A stretch of DNA of 15,378 nucleotides from the NCBI GenBank assembly GCA_013365365.1, contig JABVXU010000912.1:1-15378 (forward strand), written 5' to 3'. The notes beneath the pieces are model-generated. The model searched no databases. It was not told the origin of the DNA and saw nothing but the letters and a program-made list of their open reading frames with translations. How positions within the stretch are numbered: the stretch's first letter is position 1; each line of letters begins with the position of its first letter. This DNA comes from Cruorifilaria tuberocauda (taxonomy: Eukaryota; Nematoda; Chromadorea; Rhabditida; Onchocercidae). Below, in pieces: positions 1 through 8,680 of the stretch. Both the position numbers and the translations under genes were made by a program.

Positions 1-75
1 TTAAATACTATCAATAATTTATTTATGCATTTAAAATTAACCGTTCTTTTACAAAGAATACTTTTCGGCATCTTT

Positions 76-217
76 ATTGTACTGAAACGATCTATTACAG
101 TTACTTGACCCGTATAGCTGTTACGTCGGTATAAACGTTAAGTAACGTAATAGATCGCAGTGATACAATTATAAGCGTCAAGTAACGTAGTAGATCACAA
201 TGATACAGTTATACGTC
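76..217. repeat. Inverted repeat followed by a 40-bp direct repeat
   Basis: The stretch at 88-106 (CGATCTATTACAGTTACTT) is the reverse complement, with a single one-base indel, of 140-157 (AAGTAACGTAATAGATCG). Weaker complementarity continues outward, ATTGTA..CTG on the left against CAGTGATACAAT on the right, so arms of roughly 76-106 and 140-170 could pair around a loop of about 33 nt. The right arm is then repeated directly 40 bp on: 140-179 and 180-217 share AAGTAACGTARTAGATC, RYAATGATACARTTATA-type sequence and a terminal CGTC. A fold-back remnant with a duplicated right arm would explain this. No terminal inverted repeats or target-site duplication identify a named transposon family. Confidence 0.75.
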
Positions 218-964
218 ATATACGCTAACCCATCAACCATTCAACTAATATTCTCATTCTTTAGATAATTCAATCGTTAAATTTAAATTAAAAAAATTTT
301 TAAACATTAAATGAATTTTTGATAGCTTCTAAATAATAATGAAAAATAAATAATATTTTGTACAATCAAATATAATTTTGAATTTCATATTAAACTTTTG
401 CATTTCATGTTGAATTTTCCAGTTTTACATACTTGATAAAGATTACATTGAAATTTTTTGAATTGATTCAAAATATTACAATTAAAGTAATAATATGATA
501 TTAGTAGTAATCTAGTAATCTAGTATTACTTAATCATATACAGTATTCGGTCTTTTTTTATCGTTACCGTAAATTTTGTAAAACTTTTCAATTCAAAAAA
601 AAAATTCTTTTCTAAAATAATTTTTTTAATCCATTCCAAAATAAATTTATCTTACTTACTTTTACATTTAACTTTCATACTTCTAAAATAGAAAAACACC
701 TATTTTTTTCTTTCATTTGCAGATGCATTGAGGATAATTAATTAAATGACTAATTAATGTAATGAGTAAAGAAAATGGAAATTAAGAAAGTTATGAAGAT
801 AAGTTGAATTTGTTGCTCATTGCTCATTTGCATAATTAAAAAGTAAAAAGTAAAAAGGAATGAGATATTAGAAAATTGAAGAAAAAATGAAAGTTAATGA
901 AAATTTGTGATAAAAATAATGAGAAAAGGTTATCCGATTTCATAACATGCAATATTACTCTTTT
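218..964. other. A+T-rich stretch without a supported feature
   Basis: This is low-complexity A+T-rich DNA with short A and T runs. A TTTGCAG at 716-722 resembles a splice acceptor, but every frame after it meets a stop within about 25 bases. No ORF of gene-like length or structured repeat was found. Confidence 0.7.
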
Positions 965-1775
965 TATTTTTTAAATTGAATTAAAATTTAATTTAGTTTA
1001 CTTATACCATGAATAATTCTAAAAAAGATTATCCATCCAGTGTAAAACTTTCTTCACTATTTACAAATTCATTTTATTGTTGTCATTCTAATTAAATTGA
1101 ATTTTAATTTCAGGGAGTAATTCTAAATACAGGAAGTAGTTCTAAACTTATATCACGATTAATTCTGAAACTTATATCACGATTTATTCTAAATTGAATT
1201 TTAATTTCAGGGAGTAATTCTAAACTTATATCATGATTAATTCTAAACTTATACCACGACTAATTTTAAAAAAGGTTATTAATCAATTTGAAACTTTCTT
1301 TAGTATTCACAAATTCATTTTGCTGCCGTTATTCTAATTAAATTGAATTTTAATTTAATTTACTTATACCACGACTAATTCTATTCTTATACAGGGAGTA
1401 ATTCTATACTTATATCACGATTAATTCTAAACTTATATCACGACTAATTTTAAAAAAGGTTATTAATCAATTTGAAACTTCCTTTAGTATTCACAAATTA
1501 ATTTTGCTGTTGTTATTCTAACTAAATTAAATTTTAGTTTAATTTACTTATATCACGACTAATTCTAAAAAAGGTCATTACATTCAATTTAAGACTTCCT
1601 CCAGTATTTATATTTACAAATTTACTTTGCTCATTGTCATTCTAATTAAATTAAAATTTAATTTACTCATACTATGACTAATGCTACACTTATATCGCGA
1701 CTTATACCATGACTAATTTTCAAAAAGGTTACTCATTCAATGTAAAACTTTTTTTTAGTATTTAAAAATACTTTT
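965..1775. repeat. Five diverged tandem units carrying a 22-23 bp sub-motif
   Basis: A phrase of the form AAAAAAGGTTATTAATCAATTTG recurs, shortened or diverged, at 1021, 1268, 1452, 1567 and 1721. Each is followed by a version of ACTTTCTTTAGTATTCACAAATT, then by TGTTATTCTAATTAAATTGAA. Between these anchors lies a variable number of copies of CTTATATCACGAYTAATTCTA. Starts can be seen at 1001, 1147, 1171, 1225, 1248, 1363, 1409, 1432, 1547, 1667, 1689 and 1701. Spacing between anchors varies (247, 184, 115 and 154 bp) because the short motif has expanded by different amounts. TTAATTTCAGGGAGTAATTC occurs twice (about 1105 and 1203). It looks like a splice acceptor, but as part of the repeat it is not evidence of an exon. 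Confidence 0.85.
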
Positions 1776-2060
1776 TACTAACTCTCTTTTTCAAAAAAAA
1801 AAAAAAAATTATTGAACTTTTCGTTTATATTTTATGCAGTGTTAATTTGAATTTTCTTATGTAATTTAATTCGGCTCTTTTTTCAATTTCAATTTTGTTA
1901 ATTTTTTTTAAATTGACTTCTGTTAATTGCTAATTTATTTAAGTATTATAAAATTTAATTTTTTAATTTGAATTTAACTCTTTAAAATTCCTCCTTCCTC
2001 ATTCCTACCAACCACTTAATGTTTCATTTTTTGATACAAAAAATTTTTGCCTTTCTTGAA

Positions 2061-2091
<31 letters not shown>

Positions 2092-2640
2092 ATCGTCAAC
2101 TCATCGATATTCAATGCCTTTCTTATATTCTTTTTCGCCATCGATCTTTTTCTTCAAAATTTAACTTTCATTTATTTTCAAATATTCCATTCCTTTCATG
2201 CAATAACATTTTTAAATTATCATTATTATCATTTAGCTAATATATTATCAATTAGCTTTTCTTAATGATAAAATGAAATTACACTTTTAAATTATCATGA
2301 TTACTTTTTAGCTAATATTATAAAGTAAGCTTTTCTCAATAATCAAGTAGTAAATTTGCATATTTGCAGTTTCTTTCTTATCTCATTGATACTTATTTTC
2401 ATCTTTCTAAAAATACTTTTCTTAAATAAAATTTAAATTAATTAAATGTTTACTGAAAGAAAGAAACAGATTCTTTTTAATACTTAAAGTATCATATAGG
2501 CAACAAAGTAAGCTTATTAATTAAGCTTCTTAATTAATAGGTTAATTGTTTCATGAATTTTTTCTCTTTATCATTTTTTTTTCCTTTTCACATATTAAAC
2601 TAAAATTTCAATGAATCGATAATTTAAAAAAAAAATTTTT
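1776..2640. other. A+T-rich stretch with a homopolymer and small palindromes
   Basis: The stretch holds an A16 run at 1793-1808, a (TCA)n tract (listed separately), and a perfect 10-bp inverted repeat ATTAATTAAG/CTTAATTAAT at 2516-2525 and 2529-2538 with a 3-nt spacer. At 2624-2646 there is an A10-T9 self-complementary block flanked by TT and AA. No credible gene was seen. The short reading frames across 2019-2265 are products of the TCA repeat. Confidence 0.7.
2062..2090 (+). repeat. (TCA)n trinucleotide microsatellite
   Basis: About ten uninterrupted TCA triplets. One frame reads as polyserine and another as polyisoleucine, but the flanks are A+T-rich non-coding sequence, so a coding role is not supported. 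Confidence 0.95.
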
Positions 2641-2649
2641 TTTTAATGA

Positions 2650-3360
2650 ATTGAAATATTTGCATGTTATTAGCATTTTCTCATCTTTTTTCTTTCTTTC
2701 TTCTTCATTTTATAACTGTTTAGCGAAATGATAATGAAATGATAATCAAATTATTGATTGATCAGAAAATTTGAATTGAAATAATTTTGAGAAAATAACT
2801 TTAATTTTGAATAAGAAAATTTTATTACTTATTAACAATTAATTATTTCTTGATCTGAAATGAAGAATTAAATCATTTTTAATTCCAATCATTTTATCAT
2901 CGTTAATTAAATTGATTAAATCATTTTTAATCGATATTAATCATCTTCTATATTAATTTCCATATTCCATATCGATATTATATTATCACAAATAAAATTT
3001 AATTTTAAAAATTTAAATTATATCATCTCAAATTAAATTTAATCATATGCAATCATGAAGAAATGTATTATATTTTAGTATTAAATAAATATTCATGGAT
3101 GAATGAACTTTGCCTTTTTTTGGTATATCGACGAAAGCAAACTGTTTACTGTTACAGTGATAACAGTACAAATGAATACAGTTAACATTTATATTTCTTT
3201 TCCCATTTTAAAATCTTTTCCAAAATAATCCTTTACCTATTCTTTGCTTTTTCTTGTAGTTCATTCGTTACTTACTTGTTACTGCTAATTACTTATCAAC
3301 TTACTTATCATTATTTGCAATATTTCCGTCTAATTTATTAAATTTTTACTGCAATATTAA
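2650..3360. other. A+T-rich stretch, one short hairpin
   Basis: Rich in AATTAAAT/ATCATTTT words with no long-period repeat or ORF. The only crisp structure is an 8-bp perfect inverted repeat TACTGTTA/TAACAGTA at 3147-3154 and 3161-3168 with a 6-nt loop. Confidence 0.65.
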
Positions 3361-3608
3361 GTGCGTATATTTTTATTTATCATAAACTTTATCAAAATAC
3401 AAATATATTTCCTTATTGTTAGACATACTCTATTACTATTGTTGTAGTGATACTGATACAATAAGCATACATATATTTTTGCAAGTGTACATATTTTTAT
3501 TTATCATAAACTTTATCAAAATACAAATATATTTCCTTATTGTTAGACATACTCTATCACTATTATTGTAGTGATACTGATACAATAAGCATACATATAT
3601 TTTTACAA
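3361..3608. repeat. Tandem duplication, 124-bp period, two near-identical copies
   Basis: Copy 1 (3361-3484) and copy 2 (3485-3608) align without gaps at a 124-bp offset and differ at only a handful of positions. Examples are TATTACTATTGTTG in copy 1 against TATCACTATTATTG in copy 2. Both hold CATAAACTTTATCAAAATAC, TTGTTAGACATACTC and GTAGTGATACTGATACAATA. The high identity indicates a fairly recent duplication. An 83-residue reverse-strand frame over this region is just a translation of the duplicated sequence and is not a supported gene. Confidence 0.9.
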
Positions 3609-4160
3609 TTATATAGTGAACGATATATTTACGATATAAATTTTTTACTGCTATGCTGATACTTATACGATATAAGTATAAGTACAAAACTATGAAAAAG
3701 TTTTTTTCATATAACTATGAAAAAATGATATAAATACTAAAAAAAATAAATGTTTATAATCATAATCATTTACTTCTTGCTGTTATACTAATAATTAATA
3801 TATCATCATATGATTATAAAGTATCAATATAACAATAAGGAATATATGTATCATAAATATATTGTACACATATACACACACTTTTTCAGTTGTATAGTTG
3901 ACAAGATATTTATAAAATAAATTTTTTATTGTTGCACATATTCGTTATTGCTGTTACTTATACAATAAACATATATATATCTTTAACATCATATGGTTGA
4001 TTACATTATATCATAATTTTTTTTATTGCTATAAATATAGTTGATTAAGTTATAAATTTCTTATTGTTATACGTATTCGTTATCAATGCTACATTGATAC
4101 TTGAACAATAATAATATACATGCATCATAATTATAATTGCTGTACTATAATGATAACAAT
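3609..4160. repeat. Degraded relatives of the 124-bp unit
   Basis: The phrase order TTTTTATTGTTRYACATATTCGTTAT, then TGCTAYATTGATACTT, then ACAATAAACATATATA recurs loosely near 3640-3680, 3920-3985 and 4055-4125. This echoes the second half of the 124-bp unit (TTGTTAGACATACTC... GATACTGATACAATAAGCATA). They look like older, decayed copies from the same array. A short palindrome-like string (TACTTATACGATATAAGTA) lies near 3660. Unit borders are not clear. Confidence 0.5.
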
Positions 4161-4782
4161 AAACTTTTAAGCATTTCTATATCATTAACAAATATCAATG
4201 AATTATTGTTCAGTCTTTTTTTTTTCTCTTTTCATTAACAAATAAAAGACATCCGTTGTTGCATAATAAGCTTTTCACATTGCATCATTGTATTCAAACC
4301 ATGATAAACAATAGTTTAACAATTTTTCTTTTTTTCCATTTATTTTTGCTTTCTTTTTTTTTTTTTATTAATACATTCATATTAAATCGAACAAATCTTA
4401 TTTGAATTCATTTGAGAAATATTTTTTGAAAAGGTAAAAAAAAAGTTGGAAAAAAAAAAGCTGAAAAAGATCATTCTATCAATAATGCGTGTAACAAAAC
4501 GGATTTTTTTATTTTTTGATGGCATTTCATGCCCTTTTAATAATGAATGAATAAACTAGTTAAATATCATTGTTGTTACTGTTAAATTTTATCAAAAAGA
4601 AAAAAGGAAGAAAGAAAGAAAGAGAAAAAAAAATGAATATGAAAAATATTTTTGTCAATAAAACAGAGTTTTTTTTTTTCCTCTTTATCTTTTTTTTTTT
4701 TTGCTACTCTTAAAAACTTTCAATAATTTTTAGACTATTTTTCCTTTTTTGTTTCAAAAAAAAGTTTTTTTACAACTTTTTT
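4161..4782. other. A+T-rich stretch with homopolymers and a homopurine run
   Basis: Many T or A runs of 8 to 11 bases are present, together with a 40-base purine-only run at 4594-4633 built from GAAA steps. No gene, RNA or ordered repeat was seen. Confidence 0.7.
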
Positions 4783-5257
4783 TGTATTAAAATTAAACGC
4801 ATTTTCAATTCCAATTATTTTTTTTTGTATTGAAATTAAATAAATTTTCACTTCCAATTGTGTTGCATTGAGATTAAATGCATTTTTGAATATTTTGAAT
4901 TTCAATATTTTGAATTTTTTTTTATTAAAATTAAACGCAATTTCGCAATTCAATTCCACTATCATTGTATTAAAATTAAATGCATTTTCGATTCCAAATT
5001 TGCAATGCTGAAATCAAATCTATTTTCAGTTCCAATTACTTTTCCCCATTGAAATTGAATGCATTTTCAATTCTAATTATTTTTCCCATTAAAATTAAAT
5101 GCATTTTCAATTCCAATTTTGTTGTACTGAGATGAAATCAATTCCAATTATTTTGTAATTTATTTTCAATTCCAATTAAGTAAAAAATTAAACACATTTT
5201 CAATTCCAATTTTGTTGTACTGTGAGATTAAATGCATTTTCAATTCCAATTATTTTT
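4783..5257. repeat. Minisatellite of about 40 bp, roughly twelve units
   Basis: Each unit reads approximately TGTATTAAAATTAAATGCA then TTTTCAATTCCAATTATTTTT. Visible unit starts are 4783, 4826, 4864, about 4921, 4966, 5001, 5044, 5086, 5124, about 5155, about 5180 and about 5216. Lengths vary between about 30 and 57 bp because of T-run slippage and an internal duplication in the third unit (repeated TTTTGAATATTTTGAATTTC near 4885-4920). The most conserved part is ATGCATTTTCAATTCCAATT. Two units (near 5122 and 5214) share the variant TTTTGTTGTACTG, hinting at a two-type pattern. Reading frames here (4735-4965 reverse and 4858-5052 forward) are translations of the repeat. Confidence 0.85.
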
Positions 5258-5407
5258 TGTAAAAAAAAGAAAAGTCAATTTTTGTTTCGGTTAAAATAGA
5301 AAAAGTATAAATTGTCCAATGAAAGAATAACATAAGCAGTATATTAATCAATCCTTTTTTTACTTTTTTTTTGGACTATGAGTAATACAGACAGATAAAG
5401 TTTATGA

Positions 5408-5412
<5 letters not shown>

Positions 5413-5466
<54 letters not shown>

Positions 5467-5477
5467 ACACACACACA
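5413..5477. repeat. (AC)n microsatellite
   Basis: About 32 AC dinucleotides with one interruption (ATAC near 5460), followed by ATGCATATATAC. It lies about 150 bp left of the 48/97-bp satellite. Confidence 0.97.
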
Positions 5478-5623
5478 TGCATATATACTTCATGGTTTAT
5501 CCATCTTCTAAATAGTTAATATTCAATCTTGCTTTCTAAAACATTTATCATCGAAGGCTTTTCTTTTCAGCTTTTTTTCCCCAAAAGGAAAATCTTTCAA
5601 TTTTTGATGCATTTCTGATTAAA

Positions 5624-6244
5624 TTCAGTCCCACGATTTTTGCCAAATCCGGAAAAAAACCAGTCAATAGATTCGATTCACTGTTTCCGGTCAAATTCGG
5701 AGAAGAACCAATCAGCCAATCGAGATCCTCCGTTCCTTGTCGAATCCAGAAAAGAACTAACCAATTTCGATTTATCATTTCCTATCAAATTCGAAGAAGA
5801 ATGGCAAGTTCGATTTACCGTTTCCTGTTAAATTTGGAGATAAAACAACCAGCCAATTCAAATTCCCTGCTAATTACCAGATCCGGAACAGAACTAACCA
5901 ACCAATTCGATTCCCCGTTTCTTGTCGAATTCGGAAACGAATCAATCAGCGAGTTCAAATTCCCTGCTAATTACCAGATCCGGAACAGAACTAACCAACG
6001 AATTCGATTTCCCGTTTCTTGTCGAATTCGGAAACGAATCAATCAGCGAGTTCAAATTCCCTGCTAATTACCAGATCCGGAACAGAACTAACCAACCAAT
6101 TCGATTCCCCGTTTCTTGTCGAATTCGGAAACGAATCAATCAGCGAGTTCAAATTCCCTGCTAATTACCAGATCCGGAACAGAACTAACCAACCAATTCG
6201 ATTCCCCGTTTCTTGTCGAATTCGGAAACGAATCAATCAACCAA
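5624..6244. repeat. Satellite of about 48-bp monomers maturing into a 97-bp dimer array
   Basis: Thirteen monomers of about 48 bp start at TTCGA or TTCAA: 5624, 5672, 5720, 5766, 5809, 5857, 5906, 5954, 6003, 6051, 6100, 6148 and 6197. The first five are diverged single monomers of 43-48 bp. From 5857 they occur as a strict A+B dimer (49+48 = 97 bp): 5857-5953, 5954-6050, 6051-6147, and 6148-6244 with a diverged end. Dimers 1 and 3 are identical. Dimer 2 differs at two bases (6000 and 6010). Dimer 4 matches until about 6240. A half-decayed monomer may follow at 6245-6285. The array is visibly richer in G, C and CpG (TCGA, CCGG, GCGAG) than its surroundings. Forward frames of 78-88 residues starting 97 bp apart are repeat translations, not genes. 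Confidence 0.95.
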
Positions 6245-6325
6245 TCAAACCTTGAGCTAAATGCTAAATACGGAAAAGGATCAAGAAGTGTTACAGTGCG
6301 CAATGATACATTAATCAAAAAAAAA

Positions 6326-6380
6326 AGCAAATCATATGGTTATCTTATCATTTATTGATAAGATGACAATTTGATTTGCT
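6326..6380. repeat. Near-perfect 55-nt inverted repeat (hairpin)
   Basis: GCAAATCA at 6327-6334 pairs with TGATTTGC at 6372-6379. ATCTTATCA at 6342-6350 pairs with TGATAAGAT at 6356-6364 around a 5-nt loop TTTAT. The 7-nt segments between (6335-6341 and 6365-6371) pair except for two mismatches and one G-T wobble, so 23 of 25 positions per arm can pair when the outer A-T at 6326/6380 is counted. Poly-A lies just outside the left arm. It begins about 80 bp after the last clear 48-bp monomer. It could be a miRNA-precursor-like stem, a tiny fold-back element, or a chance palindrome; the length is at the short end for an animal miRNA precursor. Confidence 0.85.
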
Positions 6381-6512
6381 GCAAAAATTGAATTTCATTT
6401 CTTTCCTTTCTTTTTTTATTTTGAAAGAAAAAAAGACATCGTAATCCAAATCAAAAAGAAAAAGAATGAATAAATAAATAGAACAAAAAAAATAAACAAC
6501 ACTATCATAATT

Positions 6513-6756
6513 ATCATTTCAATGATAATTTCATAACAGATGGATATGATTATCAAGGTTATCATTAACTTAAAACTCATTCAATTTTAATTCAAATGAA
6601 ATTAAAGAATGAAATTGCTGTAATGAATTTTTGTTCAATACGCTATCATTTCAATAATAATTTCATATCAAATGAATAAGGTTATCAAAATTATCATTAA
6701 TTTAATATTCATTCAAATGAAATTAAAGAATCAAATCGCTGTGATGAATTTTTTGT
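6513..6756. repeat. Diverged tandem duplication, about 132-bp period
   Basis: The first copy runs from about 6513 to 6635 and the second from about 6645 to 6756. Shared phrases in order are ATCATTTCAATRATAATTTCAT, AAGGTTATC, ATTATCATTAA, ATTCAAATGAAATTAAAGAAT, AAATYGCTGTRATGAATTTT and TTGT. The second copy lacks about 20 bp in the middle. Each copy starts with a small dyad (TTATCATT..AATGATAA in copy 1). Confidence 0.8.
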
Positions 6757-7259
6757 ATTTTACCATATATCACATATGTAATTTGATATTTGAAAAGTAT
6801 ATATTTAATAAATTTTTAAAAAAAATGAAAATTAAAAAACGAAGATGAAAGTGAAGTATCACTTTTAATGATATAATAAATGATAGTGATAATGATGAAT
6901 CAAATAAAAGCCTTAAATTTCTTTTATTCTCCTTAGTATTCTTTATTGCGATGATAGAAATTAGCATAATCAGTATTCAAATTCAATGCAACTCAGATAT
7001 CAATCAATCAATTCAATTGATCAGTTACGATCAAATCAATTATGAATTTAGATTTATTTAAATTTCCAAAATTATTCTATCTTACAATTTCATTCTTTTA
7101 CTTTCATTCTTTATTATAATAAGTAATATTCTTAAGCGAAATGCCTTTAACTTTTTTTTTCTAATTTAACATAAATATAACATACAGTATATTTGATGAT
7201 AGATTTTTTCCTACTTGCATGTTTTATTTTTTTTTTAAATTCGGTATTTAAGAAAAAAT
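6757..7259. other. A+T-rich stretch without a supported feature
   Basis: Contains scattered GATAAT/ATTATC words and AATCAATCAATTCAATTGATC-type sequence near 7000. The 65-residue reverse frame at 6770-6967 is hydrophobic and low-complexity and has no recognisable domain. Confidence 0.65.
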
Positions 7260-7297
7260 AAGAAAGAGAGAGAGAGAGAGAGAGAAAAAGAGAAATT
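7260..7297 (+). repeat. (GA)n homopurine tract
   Basis: A 38-base purine-only run whose core is about ten GA dinucleotides, followed by GAAAAAGAGAAA. Confidence 0.95.
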
Positions 7298-7675
7298 TTG
7301 ACGGAAGAATTAAATATTTTAGATCAAAATTAATCAAAATTAATTTAAATCAAAATTTAAATCAAAAAAAATTTCGCTAATTGTATTTTTTAAAATTCGA
7401 AAGAATGCAAAAGCAAATGATTTCTGATTTTTTTTTAGCTCAGTGATTATTTAATTAATGAAATTAGGATGAAATATTATCTGTGATAATTGCTAAAACA
7501 TAAATTTAAAATGTTTACACAATGTTTTATTGTTTGTTAAAATAACTTATTACTAATTTGTATTCTTACTTCTCTTTTTTTTCTTGCAAATAAATAAATT
7601 CCAATGGAAATTACTTTCACAATTTAACTCTAACTTTTTTTTTATCCTTTTTTTGGTTTTCTTTTTTCTACACAG
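7298..7675. other. A+T-rich stretch ending in a pyrimidine tract
   Basis: Ordinary A+T-rich sequence with ATCAAAATTAAT repetition near 7325-7365. The last 60 bases become T- and C-rich and end in the possible splice acceptor described for 7676. Confidence 0.6.
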
Positions 7676-7879
7676 CAAACTTTGCAATTATCAATAAGAT
7701 ATCTGAAAATGACAGTTCCGCCAAATAGTGTAAATGTTGAAATGGAAAGTTCCTCATTTCAAATTATTCACTTCTCGATTACCTATACTTACAATTTTAA
7801 TGCTGTAATTATAAAATGGAAAAGTTTGATAGTACTGATTTTGATAGTTTTGATAGATACATATTATGTTACTGTGTAA
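7676..7879 (+). CDS. Weak candidate exon or small ORF, unknown product
   Basis: A long pyrimidine run ends in CTACACAG at 7668-7675, which resembles an intron 3' end. From 7676 the frame CAA ACT TTG stays open for 67 codons to TAA at 7877-7879. The only ATG near the start is at 7709; from there the peptide is 56 residues, opening MTVPPNSVNVEMESSSFQ. It ends in a hydrophobic stretch (SLIVLILIVLI) followed by DTYYVTV, which could be a single C-terminal membrane segment. The 7676-7760 part is less A+T-biased than its surroundings. Alternatively a GTAAAT at 7730 could act as a donor, giving a 54-bp in-frame exon at 7676-7729. No family was recognised and no partner exons were found, so this may well be chance. 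Confidence 0.2.
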   Translation, partial: QTLQLSIRYLKMTVPPNSVNVEMESSSFQIIHFSITYTYNFNAVIIKWKSLIVLILIVLIDTYYVTV

Positions 7880-8239
7880 ATTTTAGTAGTAATGATAAGA
7901 GTAATTTAATATTATTTAACATTATCTATCAGATATTTAACAATTTAATATTGATACAATCATTTGACACTAAGTAAATTGATATTGATTAATAATTGAT
8001 AATTGAAATTGTTAACGATTAATAAATTTAAAATAATTTACAATTAATAAATTTGCAAATTGATTCATTTCGGTACTACTGTCAGGATTCTTTCAGTTGT
8101 TCAGTTGAAACTAATAATTGTTGAAAAATACAAATTTACCGGAGCAAAAAATTTTTTCTCGTCATTTTTTCAAATTTTTAATCGGTTTTTAATCTAATTT
8201 TTAATCGCTTATCTGTTTTTCAATTTCATCTTAATATAA
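7880..8239. other. A+T-rich stretch without a supported feature
   Basis: AATTGATATTGATTAATAATTG-type words dominate at 7970-8060. No gene or clear long-period repeat was seen. Confidence 0.65.
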
Positions 8240-8322
8240 TTATGGTAACCGATACAGTATCTTCTAATTACGGTAGCTCACAGTATGTTCTTATTACTGT
8301 AACACATACAGTATCTTTCAAT
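8240..8322. repeat. Three-copy minisatellite of about 27 bp
   Basis: Units start at 8240, 8268 and 8294. Each has the plan TTAYKGTARCNNAYACAGTATSTTCTAA, and the core ACAGTAT is kept in all three (CACAGTAT in the middle unit). Divergence between units is substantial, so this is an old or short array. Confidence 0.6.
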
Positions 8323-8680
8323 AAGTTTCAATATCCTTTCCCAATCATTGTTGCAAATTATCATTTTTGTAATTATTGTTAAATTTCCGTTAATGTTAAA
8401 AGAAGCAAAAAAATGATTTAATATTATAGCTTAAATAATTTGTAAATAAGTTAGTTTGTAAATAAAATAAATGAATTAATTAATTTAATAATTTTTCAAA
8501 TCTCTTTTATGTAATCGTATTATTTTAAGAAATTAAATTTAAATTACTATTGTTTGTTTCTTTTTTAATCTAAAATTTATTCGTTGTTTAATGAAAAGAA
8601 AAGAAAAAACAAAATAATGCTTTCAAGTTTTTAGAAAAAGCAAATAGTATAAATGGATCCTTACTTTTCCTTTTTCCGCC
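8323..8680. other. A+T-rich stretch without a supported feature
   Basis: Nothing beyond A+T-rich low-complexity sequence (for example AATAAATGAATTAATTAATTTAATAA near 8460-8490). Confidence 0.65.

Noticed and set aside
716..760. Splice-acceptor-like TTTGCAG followed by ATG
   Set aside because: The ATG frame stops after two codons and the other frames stop within about 25 bases.
2019..2265. Two overlapping small ORFs with poly-Ile or poly-Ser
   Set aside because: The homopolymeric residues come from the (TCA)n microsatellite, and the rest is Phe/Leu/Ile-rich translation of T-rich DNA.
5548..6358. Forward and reverse ORFs of 63-88 codons over the satellite
   Set aside because: Frames restart every 97 bp with the repeat and shift frame between copies, so they do not encode a stable protein repeat.
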